Below, piece after piece: positions 1 to 11,760 of a stretch of 64,000 bases of DNA. Made by a program: the position numbers and the translations under genes. This DNA comes from Owenia fusiformis. Its lineage: Eukaryota; Annelida; Polychaeta; Sabellida; Oweniidae. The first letter of the stretch is position 1; every line of letters starts with the position of its first letter. The stretch covers positions 35,641,425 to 35,705,424 of the forward strand of contig CAIIXF020000010.1 of NCBI GenBank assembly GCA_903813345.2, given 5' to 3'. Below the pieces are notes generated by a model. That model was not told the DNA's origin. It saw only the letters and a program-made list of their open reading frames with translations, and did not search any database.

Positions 1-540
1 AAAATATTATTTACAACTGTCTGAGGGCTTGCAATTCATCATCCGGTGCAATTGCTGCAAAACCCTGGTAACGATCAACCTTTATACAAAACGCATCACC
101 CTAAAGCCTGATGATCTACTATATGAACATCTCCTGGAGATGCATGGATGTGGGGTATGCCTTGTCGCTTTGTTGTGTTAAGTGCTGATCAAACACTTGC
201 AAATAATGCAAACACCTGAAATTCTTTCTTTTTTATGTGAATTTATACACAGCTCGCAAAAGGGTTATTTTGATGCTTCATTTTGAACATTCCCTTTTCT
301 ATTTGCCTTTAAAGAGATTTGTTTGAGGGAATCATTAAGAATATCTGGGTTTAAATGTCTTACAAATAATAAAAAGTATTGGAATTTTGTCGGGCTTGAA
401 CTTAGCACTTCAAGAATTTCAATGATGATGAATATGTTTTGATTGATTTTTACACAACCAAAATAACTTGAGTTTAAGTTAAGTTGATTGTTCCATTAAA
501 ATATTACAAACCTATAACAATGACAGAGAGCTTTATTGAG
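1..540. other. No recognisable feature
   Basis: I find no convincing reading frame, RNA gene or repeat here. The sequence is AT-rich and looks like ordinary intergenic or intronic DNA. Confidence 0.4.
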
Positions 541-640
541 AGATGCTTTAAATCAGAACTTATCTTTTTTCTGTGCAGTATTTAATGCTAAATCTGAAAA
601 AAACAAGTTAGTGTGGAATACGCTCTCATAAATAAATCTG

Positions 641-850
641 TCAAAGTAGACCTGGTTTGATATTACTCTGTCAAAGTACACCTGATTTGATTGTACCCTG
701 TCAAAGTAGACCTGATTTGATAGTACTCTGTCAAAGTACACCTGATTTGATAGTACTCTGTCAAAATACACCTGATTTGTTAGTACTCTTTCAAAATGCA
801 CCTGATTTGATAAAACTCTTTCAATGTAGACCTATACTTATGGTACTTTT
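641..850. repeat. 30-bp minisatellite, about 7 copies
   Basis: Seven consecutive 30-bp units share the core TCAAAGTACACCTGATTTGA followed by a variable TAGTACTCTG-like segment. Because 30 is a multiple of three, the array stays open in several frames on both strands and gives spurious repetitive ORFs (for example a repeated NQVYFDRV on the minus strand). The middle units differ by one or two bases and the outer units by more, the usual pattern of unequal exchange. I see no sign that it is translated. Confidence 0.9.
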
Positions 851-919
851 GAATAGTGTGCCAGTAGTCTGTAAATTACCTTGGTGAAAAAGAATGGAAT
901 TGTTCAAGAACTGTTCTTG

Positions 920-1620
920 AAATGTTACAGAATGGAAAACTGAACAGTTCCATAAGTGTTCATCCAACTGATTTTGATATTCTAGAACTGTTCTTTAGCC
1001 CTATTTACAACAGATTGGACAAAATGAAATACTTATTCTGTAATAGTTCTGTAATTTTAACCTATGAGCATTGGAATTCTGGTAGAATATATAAAGAACA
1101 TTTAATTGTTTCTGTTATAGAACTGTAATGTCATTAATCTGTCATTTGGGTTTTAGAATTGTTCTTTAGCCATATTAACAACAAACTGGACAAAATGAAA
1201 GAATAATTCTGTAATAGTTCTATAATTCCCTTTTATGGGCATTTGAACTCAAGTGGAATATCAGAAGAACAATTTTAGCTTTAGTTATAGAACTGTAATG
1301 ACATATTTCTTTCATTTTAATTCTAGAACTGTTCTTTAGCTCTATTTACAACAAATTGGAAAACATGAAAGAATGATTCTAATATTTTTCTTTTAGGGCT
1401 ATTAGAATTCAGGTGGAATATTTAAAGAACCCTTTTATGGTTTAGCTATAGAACTGTAATGACACGTTTCTTTAATCTAAATTCTAGAATTGTTCTTTAA
1501 CTCAATGTTTTCAAATTCAGAAATACACAAAATAAAAACGATTCTATAACAGTTCTATCATTAATTTTTTCCTTAGCATTGGAACTAATATGGAATTAGA
1601 ATGTAGAAGTTAATTTTCAT
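920..1620. repeat. Left array of degenerate ~170-bp subterminal repeats
   Basis: About four diverged units start near 981, 1153, 1321 and 1483, each opening with a TCTAGAACTGTTCTTTAG-like motif and ending with a TATAGAACTGTAATG-like motif. The array begins directly downstream of the minus-strand gene that ends at 1725. Read outward from that gene, the units resemble those at 5,705-6,550 read outward from the plus-strand gene, so the two arrays are in inverted relation. The outer end near 924-952 contains GAACAGTTCC, and its reverse complement recurs at the far right end near 6,491. I infer inverted subterminal repeats of one element; they could instead be two unrelated arrays of one family. 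Confidence 0.6.
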
Positions 1621-1724
1621 ATTTGTGCAATTTTTGAGCTAATTTAATACAAAACAAGAGTATTGCAAAGAAAGTGATAACTTTATTACTAGTAGTAATC
1701 AAATAGAACTTTAAAGCATCTTTA

Positions 1725-3135
1725 TTACTTTAACCACTTAAATTTTAATGTTAAAATGTTCAATGTTACGATTACGTCTTGAACATCGGTAGATTGAAGG
1801 TGTTTCACCTTTTCTATCAAGTTGGATTCAGCATCATTTTGTTCTCGAGGTTTTTCTTTCATATCCAATAACCTGTCTTCCAAAGCGTTTAGTTTTCTTT
1901 TAAGTGATTGGTAACACTTTTCAAGCACTGCTACCCTGGAATAAAAAAACAATTATTTGCTAAGTACTCTTTAATAAAGTTTATGAATCCGTTATACCCC
2001 CTCCCCTTGTTTTTTAGCTCATGAAAATTCACATTACCTTTTCATTATTTATCACATCAAAATCCTAATGAATTATGCCAATTTTGATCCCCAAATCATA
2101 AAAAGTATTAGTGAATTCGTCATCACTAGTAATATCAAATATTGGAGCTATTTTCTTTGATAAAATAAAATAAAAATGGAAATAAATAAACAGTCGGGTG
2201 AAATTGGGTACTAATAAGTATGTTATTTTTAGGGGGAAGGATTGAAATACTAGTAGTTTAAAGAACATAGACTAATAAGTGGAATAAAAAATTTAATGTT
2301 ATAGATAATACCATACCTATCCTTAGTGCTGGATTTTTTGGTCTCCTTGGAGTGCTGGGGTGTCTCAGGATCTTCATGATGATCATCATCTGTGGATTTC
2401 TTGGGCGTCTCACGGCGATCATCATCATCATCTGTGGTGTCTGCACCCGTGTCTGTGCTGTCTTGCCTGTCTGTATCTGTCATATAGGTTGCTAGAGCAC
2501 TCTTTCTGAGTTTCTCATTGCAAATGTCTTCTGCATCTTTCTTTTCTGAAATATAAGAAAAATATACATCATTAGGCCTATTAGTATTATGAATAGAATA
2601 AAACATACATTGATCAAAATTAAAGTTAGTCTAACAAAAAGCACATGTTGCAACTAAAGACATGCTTTCAGTTCAAATTTTGTGGAATGAATCTCTGGAA
2701 ATTGTGAATTCAATATCAGTTCCATCAACTTTAAAACTATTCCGTTACAGATCCAGAACAGTGACACAACAGTTCAATTTCAGCAGAGACATATCTGCAT
2801 TTGGAGATGAGTGACTCTGCTTTCAGTTAGACGTCTAGTTACAGACAACCTCAGATAACACTATATATCGTGTGAAACTAGTGATTTTTCACAATAACAC
2901 ACCCCATATTGAACACAGTGAGTTGAGACAAGAAATTCAGAATTAACTTACTTTTCACGATTTTGATGACGACTGCTTGGAACAGTTTTTTATCATGTTT
3001 CAGATTGAGTATTGTTCCTTCTTGTAAGCTTAAGGGCCCTTCCCTCCTAATGCTTTCGTCGCATATTCTAACTAAACTTATATGACTGATGATTGATAAT
3101 TCTCTAGTCTCTTTCCACAGAATAATGTAAAACAT
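1725..3135 (-). CDS. Three-exon gene: Tudor-like N-terminus, acidic linker, coiled-coil tail
   Basis: I assemble three minus-strand exons, 3135-2952, 2545-2317 and 1935-1725, joined by consensus sites (donors GTAAGT and GTATGG, acceptors TTTCAG and TTCCAG). The phases match (1, then 2), giving a product of about 207 residues. Exon 1 (residues ~7-60) has an SH3/Tudor-like pattern: W7, a string of beta-type hydrophobic residues, a LQEGT turn and a KKLFQAVVI strand. It resembles the N-terminal module of invertebrate BEN-domain proteins. Exon 2 is very acidic, with DDDDD and DDDHHED runs. Exon 3 is a predicted coiled coil with leucine/valine heptads. No BEN domain is present. The ATG at 3135 is the first in frame, but a further upstream exon is possible. 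It diverges from the gene at 3,817 across ~680 bp and lies inside the repeat-bracketed unit 0.9-6.55 kb. The splice model comes from sequence signals only, and the function is unknown. Confidence 0.6.
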
Positions 3136-3816
3136 GATTCAAAATTTAAATCAAATTCGCATAAACCTGTAAACCTGCTGCTACGAAATTGAAAATGGCG
3201 CGTTTCAAACTTGTGTCTGTGTTGAACAACGTCAGTATTGAACTCGTCCATATTGATTATCGGGGGTGATAGCACTACTTTTGCGATGTTTCATTGATAT
3301 ATTAATGTAAATATTCGCAATAAGTCGCATCGAAAGGCAATGCATGTTTTTAATATCACTAATATATACATGACAACATGAACAAATAATATTGTTGACT
3401 GTTGAAAAGAAAAATTGTTAAAATTTAAATGTTACCACCCCTTATTAAACTTCCCGCCAAGAGTTCACGCCATAAAAATATTGCCCATAAGAATGTAATT
3501 CCAACACAAATATCCCTTGTCTCAATACTTTTTCAATCAATTGCAGTGTAAATAATGTATTAATTATTGTGTAATCATCGATAACTGAATTTAAATTAGA
3601 TTTCCAGAAGTATATTGAACGAAAATGTTTCTTTTACTTTAGAAGTCGTGCGTATTGATAACTGAATTAAGTCGGTGGCATATCGTAGTCTGATAACTCA
3701 CCGAGGTAATATTCCCGGGGAATAATCAAAACATAGTGTACTGTTCAGATTAATACATCAAGCACTGAACGAATACATGTAACATCTCCAGACTACGATT
3801 TATCGCCAACACAAAA

Positions 3817-5685
3817 ATGGATGGGCGTGCAAAATCGGACTGCTTTCAACGTAAGGAAAGTGGTAAATTTGTGTGCCTAATCTGTCAAAAAGAGCTTTCA
3901 TCCAAACGAAATGTCCAGTTGCATCTTGTAGATATACACGGGGCATGTAAGTAGACAAATTTATTTCATTATTTGTCATTTAAATATGAACCTGAATTTT
4001 TTAAAACCGACTTCCGGTCAAGACGACAAGCCTCCAAAAATTGTTTTAGGCTCCAGACACTTAGAGCCGAAGGAGAGAGTCATCTAGTTCAAGGGTTTGA
4101 TCATTATAACAGTCTGTATGTAATTCTCTGTCAATACTATAGCTAAGTAAGCTCTACTTTATTTTTTTGTTGGGCGATAATAGGTGAAATACTTTCTTAG
4201 CGCTCCATGTAACGACTTCCAATCATCTTTGCGCTATTACTATTAGAGGGGAAACATAGTCATTCCAGGTGCATGTCTTTCTCTTATGACAGATTCAGAT
4301 GCATTGGCAACGCTGCCACTGATCGATGGTTATGATTGGACGAATCAATTTATGTTAATGGTTGATTGGAAACTGTAATGCAATTAGAACTTTGAATGTC
4401 AAACTTTAGGGTTTCTCGAATAAGGTTAAGGTAACTCTGTATGATAGAAATTTTGTTGCAATCCTCCATAGAGCCACATGTTATTTTTCAAATATCGATC
4501 ACGCCTTCCCAACATTGTCTGCATCTTTGAGTTTTGCACAAGGAGTGCACTAATGTATTTAGAAAAGACTGTAGAGAAGATTTTTTTGATAAAATGTATA
4601 AAAAATGAGAAAATTCAGTTAGAAAATTCAGAAAATTTTTTCACTAACTAAGTGATCGCTTACTTTGCTCACTCATGTTGATATCAATTGATAGATAAAA
4701 AATGATATCACTCAAATTGATCTGATATTCAGAATATATTATCCCAAATTTAACCCAATTGTTCTGGTTCAATGATCTGGTATTGAATTGATATTGTAAG
4801 ATTGTGGCTATTGCAAATAATTTAACTAATTCTATCAAATAATCCAATATCTTTAAACATAAAGTGCTTTGATAAAGAAATGAAATCATTTTCCCAATTT
4901 ACATGAACTTTAATAAACATTTGTTCTTACATTTCTAGCTGAGGATGCAGAGGGCTTAAATAGTGAAAATAATGTTTCTGTTGAATCTACTGAAACTATT
5001 GATGACTCTGAATGGGAAAGTCATGTGTTCAGTGTATTCAGGAAAGATGGAACAACATTTGTTGAGCCCCAGCAAAATCCAGGTATGTCTATATTGCACA
5101 AGCAAAATGGTACAAGTTGAGAGAAAAAATGGGTCTGTCCACCATGGGCATGATGTGTAATGTTCCATAGCTGAGTGAGGTCAAGTTGATTTATACTATT
5201 GCACTTATATTGAGCGAGGGTTCGTGGGTTCAGTGCCATTCTCTCTAATAAATGCACAGTGTTTACCGAATTATCCTGAAGGAGATGTCTCAAATGACTA
5301 AATCCCCAGGGATTTGTGAAAAATGGGCTATAATAGGGTGTTTCTATGAATTCCTGTTAAAAACTGAACTATCCAATTAGATAACATAATATCAGACCTC
5401 AATTTTTCCTCATGCATTTATCAATCTGGTGAATGTGTTTCCATGTGATTGACATAATCCATAAATATTTTAGGTGCTTCTATAATGGAAGGTATGAGAG
5501 AAAATCATGATTACAATACTGTTGCTGAGAGTACAGATGATGATCATTCTGAAGACGATTCCAGTGATGAATTTGACACTGCTTCAGAATTCTCAACAAC
5601 AGATGATGAGAGTGATTTTAGTGATGAATTGTCTGATGATGATGATGATTATGATATAACTAATACCCCAACTCTGTTCTCATAA
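3817..5685 (+). CDS. Three-exon gene: single C2H2 zinc finger plus acidic tail
   Basis: Three plus-strand exons, 3817-3946, 4939-5082 and 5474-5685, join with matching phase 1 at both junctions (donors GTAAGT and GTATGT, acceptors TTTCTAG and ATTTTAG). They encode about 161 residues. Exon 1 holds one C2H2 finger (C20, C23, H36, H41: CX2CX12HX4H) after a basic N-terminus. Exon 2 carries a central segment containing DSEWESHVFSVF. Exon 3 is a strongly acidic Ser/Asp/Glu tail ending shortly after a DDDDD run. This suits a small DNA-binding protein with an acidic activation-like tail, but that is inference. The gene is divergent to the minus-strand gene at 1,725-3,135, and the 3' repeat array begins within ~20 bp of its stop codon. 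Both genes may be cargo of one mobile element. I do not recognise a named family. Confidence 0.6.
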
Positions 5686-5704
5686 TTTTAAAGTAAAATA
5701 TAAA

Positions 5705-6550
5705 TTTTGAATTCCATAAAAGTTCCGTAACAATACAACTTAATAGATCACCGCAGTTCTTCATGAATTCTTTATTTGCTCGAAAACCAATGTTGATTTT
5801 TTATTGGTTGGATTTCATATATAGTTCCATTTTTGTTCAATGTTCTCACCATTTGTTAAAGGTAAAATATTAATAATTTGGTTCTAATGGGATTCCGTAA
5901 AAGTTCAGTAACAATAAGACAAGAAATAGATCATCAGTTCTTCATGGATTCTTTATTTGTTCTAGAACCAATGTGGATTTTTTATGACTAAGATTGAATA
6001 TATGTTTTTCCATTTTTGTTAAGTAAACATAAAATTTGAATTCCATAAAAGGTCAGTTAAACATTAAAGCTTAGAAAAATATCAAAAGTTCTACATAAAT
6101 ACGGGTTTTGTTCTAGAACCAATGTTGAATTATGTTGAATTATTCTTATTGTGGGTAATTCCATAATTGTTCCATGATATATCACTTAAATAAACTGAAT
6201 TGATGTGGAAGAATATTGGGATTGATTGAAACATGTAATCATTCCATACAAGTTAAAATAAATTGAAAGAATTATTTTGGAACTTTTAAGGAACTAGATA
6301 GAAAATGTTGAAACATAGAATATTCATCTGTAACTCCATAAATGTTCTAGAATTATTATCTTACTCCTTTAGAACAAAATGATTCCAAACAGGTTCCATA
6401 CTTTACTTAGATTTTTATTGGAACCATTCTAGAACTAAAAAGTTTGAATTTTTATGGAACACCACTTATGACACATTTTGGTATCTATATGGAACTGTTC
6501 TAGAATAGTTCCAATTGTTCTAGAATAGTGCCATTTTCTGGAACTCAGAT
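5705..6550. repeat. Right array of degenerate ~170-bp subterminal repeats
   Basis: Successive diverged units contain GAATTCCATAAAAGTTCCGT, GTTCTTCATGAATTCTTTAT and TTCTAGAACCAATGT motifs, starting near 5,708, 5,887 and 6,030, with shorter motif clusters out to 6,545. The outer end (6,487-6,546) reads ATGGAACTGTTCTAGAA..CCATTTTCTGGAAC. This parallels the reverse complement of the left array's outer end (ATGGAACTGTTCAG..TTCCATTCTGTAAC). That inverted similarity is my main reason for treating 0.92-6.55 kb as a single element. Confidence 0.6.
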
Positions 6551-6659
6551 TTCGACAAGGTAAGACCATCCCTTGGACATTTTATACTTGCCCTAAATCT
6601 ATTCTGTCTAGTTGTGGTCATAGTTGTTTCATTTACTGTTTCTTTAACCATTTAAAAAA

Positions 6660-7905
6660 GTTCTTTCATTATTATTATGCATATTGTTATAGTCTCCATC
6701 TTTTTTTGTGAATGGTGTTTAGGTTGGTGAATGGTGTTTAGGTTGGTGTTTTGCAGTCACCACTTGTTTGGCATCCAGCATCTGTAGCAAATAGCAGTAC
6801 TTGACATTTTGCATGTTAATGTCTTGTTTTCCTTTTATATAAGGAATCAACGCATCTTAGCTGAAATCATTCTTTTTAATTTATTATAATGCATAATGTT
6901 ATAGTCTCCAACTTTTTTGTGAATTGTGTTTAGAGGTTGGTGTTTTGCAGTCAGCATTTGTTTGGCATCAGGCGTCTGTAGCAAATAGCAGTTCTTGACA
7001 TTTTGCATGTTAATGTCTTGTTTACCTTTTACATGTTAATGACTTGTTTACCTTTTACATTTGGAATCCAACGCATCTTAGCTGAAATCGTTACTTCTTT
7101 TTTTATTATTATTATGCATAATGTTATAGTCTCCAACTTTTTTGTGACTGGTGTTTAGAGGTTAGTGTTTTGCAGTCAGCACTTGTTTGGCATCAGGCGT
7201 TTGTAGCAAATAGCAGTACTTGACATTTTGCATGTTAATGTCTTGTTTTCCTTTTATATAAGGAATCCAACGCATCTTAGCTTAAATTGTTAGTTCTTTT
7301 TTATTATATTATCATGCATAATGTTATAGTCTCCAACTTTTTTGTGACTGGTGTTTAGAGGTTAGTGTTTTGCAGTCAGCACTTGTTTGGCATCAGGCGT
7401 TTGCAGCAAATAGCAGTTCTTGACATTTTGCATGTTAATGTCTTGTTTTCCTTTTACATTTGGAATCCAACGCATCTTATCTGAAAATTGTTAGTTCTTT
7501 TTTATTATTTTTATTATGCATAATGTTATAGTCTCCAACTTTTTTGTGAATGGTGTTTAGAGGTTGGTGTTTTGCAGTCAGCATTTGTTTGGCATCCGGC
7601 GTCTGTAGCAAATAGCAGTACTTGACATTTTGCATGTTAATGTCTTGTTTTCCTTTTATATTAGGAATCCAACACATCTTAGCTGAAATCGTTAGTTCTT
7701 TTTTATTATTATTATGCATAATGTTAAAGTCTCCAACTTCTTTGTGATTGGTGTTTAGAGGTTAGTGTTTTGAAGTCAGCACTTGTTTGGAATCTGGCAT
7801 CTGTAGCAAATAGCAGTTCTTGACATTTTGCATGTTATTGTCTTGTTATTTTCCTTTTACATTTGGAACCCGACACATCTTAGCTGAAATCCTTAGTTCA
7901 TCTTG
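6660..7905. repeat. ~200-bp satellite, six copies
   Basis: Six tandem units begin at a TGCATAATGTTATAGTCTCC motif near 6679, 6890, 7115, 7315, 7517 and 7715, giving periods of about 198-225 bp. Other anchors in each unit are TTTTGCAGTCAGCACTTGTT, TAGCAAATAGCAGT and GACATTTTGCATGTTAATG. The 7115 and 7315 units are most alike and the edge units most diverged. A 25-bp internal duplication (ATGTTAATG.CTTGTTTACC) lengthens the second unit. The minus-strand ORF at 7477-7719 is only the antisense of this satellite. Confidence 0.9.
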
Positions 7906-8750
7906 AATGATACTAACTGTAGTACGACTCATCTAGGTGTGCAACAGTGATGGAGGAGTTTTACCACCAAAGTATGAAGATCCACAGTTACTGCCACAGC
8001 ATCAGATTTCTGTGCTAACTGCTTTTGTACCTTGCCTTTAAATGAAAACACTATTTTAAATTTCCCACAAAGCTCAATACGAGGTCATAAGTTCCTGCCT
8101 TGCACATGCCTACATATATAATCAATCTCAAGTTTCTGCAAAGCTAATGTATGAATTTATCCTTTTAACAAACTGCTGCCTCACGCAAGCCCAATATGGC
8201 AGCCCCCATGTGAACATGTAAATATTTGAAATTTTATGGAATACACAAGAAAACAGTGCAGATAGATAAAGAATGTAACACAAAATTGACAGGCATTGAA
8301 AACAACAGTGGAGACTTTAAATTATAAAATTGACCTGAAAATTAGCAAAATGAAATATATTCGTTGATTTCCAGCGAAATGAGGTAAGTGACGGGAGGAG
8401 GGCGGGGAAGAGAATACCCATTAAATGGTCCCCACAAATACTACAATATTATTAACTCAAAGATCAAGTCCACTTGAATAGATCTGTGATAGTTACTTTT
8501 TAACTTTTTCATTAACTTATCAGTGATAGTTGCTTGAACATGTGCTTTTTACTCCAGCATTCTTTCAAAAATTACTAAGGTGCTATCCAACCTTGTACTT
8601 ATGTCCATTATGAGCTTGTGAGTTTGGGCCTGCTGCAAATGGTTTATGAAAATACGCTACCACAGCTCATATACAAAATATCAACATGGATTAAAAGTTC
8701 TGATTTAATAACTCCTTTCTTGGGCAGTACCAATGAATTTCATGAAATAA
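7906..8750. other. No recognisable gene
   Basis: I see no supported coding region. A 61-codon frame at 8,618-8,803 runs into the following tandem repeat and has no family resemblance that I can see. Confidence 0.4.
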
Positions 8751-8754
8751 TTAA

Positions 8755-8990
8755 GGCAAATAATTTAAAAAATCTGATTTTGTCTTGTATGGTTGAACAT
8801 TGAAACACAGATGTCAATTAAATCCCTTTGCAACTGAAAAGGCAAATCATTTTAAAAATCTGATTTTGTCTGGTATGGTTGCACATTGAAATACAGATGT
8901 CAATTAAATCCCTTTGCAACTCAAAAGGCAAATTATTTAAAAAAACTGATTTTGACTTGTATGGTTGAACATTGAAATAAGGATAGCATC
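8755..8990. repeat. ~87-bp tandem triplication
   Basis: Three consecutive units share GGCAAATNATTTAAAAAA, CTGATTTTGTCTTGTATGG, TTGAACATTGAAA and CAGATGTCAATTAAATCCC. The third unit is truncated and diverges after the TTGAACATTGAAATA segment. No coding potential is evident. Confidence 0.85.
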
Positions 8991-9390
8991 AAACAATTAG
9001 CTTTGTTAAAACAATTTATCATTTTTCAATTTATCATTTTATCAGATTGAAACATATGATACATGAAATAAGAATGTGTTTTTTTTGTGAACCACTTCCA
9101 ATGAAGTTATTTGAAAAGATGGTCCTCGAGTGCAAAATCTACACATGTCTTAAAATTTTAGTAGCAGGATTTCTATATTGACCAAACTTTTTGTAAATAT
9201 TGTGCCCTGTCAAGAAATATCTACATTTTTTGTTATTTTAGGAGTGCCTATACATAATGCAATAATGGAAAGGCTTACTATACCTTCAGTATATTTCAAT
9301 CAGTGATGATATGATCCATACTTTGAATCATACTTTGAATCATACCTTCACATTGTACCATATCTGGCACTTGGCCCTGTTACATCCTAC
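8991..9390. other. No recognisable gene
   Basis: The stretch is AT-rich, with a short duplication (CATACTTTGAAT repeated at ~9,317-9,345). Nothing else stands out. Confidence 0.4.
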
Positions 9391-9395
9391 TCCCT

Positions 9396-10724
9396 CTTGG
9401 TAGTCACCTGTGGCAATGTTGCATATTGCACAACACTCTCTCATTCACAATAAGACCTGCTTCAGCATCATTTTGGGGACCTGTTTCCATCGGATTCAGA
9501 ATCAAAAGAAGGATTATCTTCTGTCTAAGATCCGTTTAAGAGTCAGAACTGCCAAAATTAATTATAATGGGCTCATTGTACTTCTCTATTTATTATCCAT
9601 CTTGTTGCTAATTAAGTTTTTCTTCCTTTAGGACATGGTCACTGTTTCATTTTTTACTTATCTATTGATATATCTATTTCTCTTGGTAGTCACCTGTTCC
9701 ACTGTTGCATATTGCGCAATACTCTCTCCACCTGCCTCAGCTTCATTTTGTGGACCTGTCAAAAGAAGAATTATCTTCTGTCTAAGATCCGTGTAAGAGT
9801 CACAACTGCCAAAATTAATTATAATGGGCTCATTGTACTTTTCTATTTATCCATTTTGTTGCTAATTAAGTTTTCTTCCTTTATGACATGGTCACAGGAG
9901 TTTGCCATCGACTATCTGGAATATTTACCCTTGCATCTAATATATACAAATATATAGGTGTTGTATATATATGAGATGAAACTGAAATAACTAGACTTAG
10001 AATACAATTCTGAGCAATCTTAAGGAGGCCCCGTAGACACTTTTGACAATTTGAAGGTCAGCAAAAGGTCAAGTTTCAAATCTTAGGTCATTTAACTTCA
10101 GGCAACTTTTAGATGAATTTAATGAAACAAGGTATATATCCAGGTGCTGGAACTTAACAGGGTGAGAACAAGAATAACAAAATAAACAGAACCTTTTTTT
10201 CATTTTTTTACTCATCTATTGATATATCTATTTCTCTTGGTAGTCACCTGTTCCACTGTTGCATATTGCGCAATACTCTCTCCACCTGCCTCAGCTTCAT
10301 TTTGTGGACCTGTCAAAAGAAGAATTATCTTCTGTCTAAGATCCGTGTAAGAGTCACAACTGCCAAAATTAATTATAATGGGCTCATTGTACTTTTCTAT
10401 TTATCCATTTTGTTGCTAATAAAGTTTTTCTTCTTTTATGACATGGTCACAGGAGTTTGCCATCGTCTTTTTGGAATATTTACCCTTGCATCTAATACTA
10501 GACTTAACAATTCTGAGCAATCTTTCAGAGGCCATGAAGACACTTTTGACAATTTGAAGGTCAGCCAAAGGTCAAGTTTCAAATCTTAGTTCATTTTAAC
10601 TCCAGGCCAATTTTAGGTGAATTTAATGATACAAGGTATATATTCAGGTGTTGGAACTTAGCAGGGTGAGAACAAGAATAACAAAATAAACAGAACTTTT
10701 TTTTCATTTTTTACTCATCTATTG
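9396..10724. repeat. Longer members of the TCTTGGTAGTCACCTGT repeat family
   Basis: Three long units start at TCTTGGTAGTCACCTGT near 9396, 9684 and 10,237. They share ATTGCGCAATACTCTCTC, AGAAGAATTATCTTCTGTCT, AATTATAATGGGCTCATTGT and AATTTGAAGGTCAG segments. The second and third are the most alike and carry the same 70-80-codon chance frame, seen at 9712 and 10,266. They are the full-length relatives of the 318-bp units that follow, which lack the internal segment around AATTATAATGGGCTCATTG. Confidence 0.8.
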
Positions 10725-11678
10725 ATTGCGCAATACTCTCTCGACCTGCTTCAGCTTCATTTTGGGGACCTGTTTCTACATCTGATTCAGAATCAAAAGA
10801 AGAATTATCTTCCGTCTAAGAGGCAGAACTGCCAAAATTATCTTACGGAGGCCCCGTAGACACTTTGACAATTTGAAGGTCAGCCAAAGGTCAAGTTTCA
10901 AATCTTAGGTCATTTAACTCAAGGCAACTTTTAGATGAATTTAATGATACAAGGTATATATTCAGAGGCTGGAACTTAACAGGGTGAGAACAAGAATAAC
11001 AAAATAAACAGAACCTTTTTTTCATTTTTTACTCATCTATTGATTGCGCAATACTCTCTCGACCTGCTTCAGCTTCATTTTGGGGACCTGTTTCTACATC
11101 TGATTCAGAATCAAAAGAAGAATTATCTTCCGTCTAAGAGTCAGAACTGGCAAAATTATCTTACGGCGGCCCCGTAGACACTTTGACAATTTGAAGGTCA
11201 GCCAAAGGTCAAGTTTCAAATCTTAGGTCATTTAACTCAAGGCAACTTTTAGATGAATTTAATGATACAAGGTATATATTCAGAGGCTGGAACTTAACAG
11301 GGTGAGAACAAGAATAACAAAATAAACAGAACCTTTTTTTCATTTTTTACTCATCTATTGATTGCGCAATACTCTCTCGACCTGCTTCAGCTTCATTTTG
11401 GGGACCTGTTTCTACATCTGATTCAGAATCAAAAGAAGAATTATCTTCCGTCTAAGACTCAGAACTGGCAAAATTATCTTACGGAGGCACCGTAGACACT
11501 TTGACAATTTGAAGGTCAGCCAAAGGTCAAGTTTCAAATCTTAGGTCATTTAACTCAAGGCAACTTTTAGATGAATTTAATGATACAAGGTATATATTCA
11601 GAGGCTGGAACTTAACAGGGTGAGAACAAGAATAACAAAATAAACAGAACCTTTTTTTTCATTTTTTACTCATCTATT
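10725..11678. repeat. 318-bp tandem repeat, three near-identical copies
   Basis: Units start at ATTGCGCAATACTCTCTCGA near 10,725, 11,043 and 11,361, exactly 318 bp apart, and differ at only a few positions (for example GAGGCCCCGTAG versus GCGGCCCCGTAG). Each ends in a CAGAACCTTTTTTTCATTTT tract followed by ACTCATCTATTG. They derive from the longer neighbouring units by an internal deletion and then recent amplification. Confidence 0.95.
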
Positions 11679-11689
11679 GAGTGCCAGCA

Positions 11690-11760
11690 TGTTCAAGCTA
11701 GGCGATTGGGTGCCGTAACCACGAGATTGAGAGTTTGAGACGTGTCTGCTCCTTGTGTTT
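11690..11760 (+). repeat. Possible tRNA-derived SINE fragment
   Basis: The stretch has GGCGATTGGGTGCCGTAACC followed by CACGAGATTGAGAGTTTGAG. It looks like the anticodon-to-T-arm half of a tRNA-related SINE, with GAGTTTGAGAC resembling a degenerate polymerase III B box. No clear A box or cloverleaf precedes it. The assignment is tentative. Confidence 0.3.

Noticed and set aside
553-887. Repetitive 76- and 82-codon ORFs
   Set aside because: They follow the 30-bp minisatellite, whose period is a multiple of three; there is no start context or family resemblance.
5190-5240. GGGTTCGTGGGTTCAGTGCC as a tRNA gene or SINE B box
   Set aside because: No A box or arm pairing upstream, and it lies in the intron of the zinc-finger gene.
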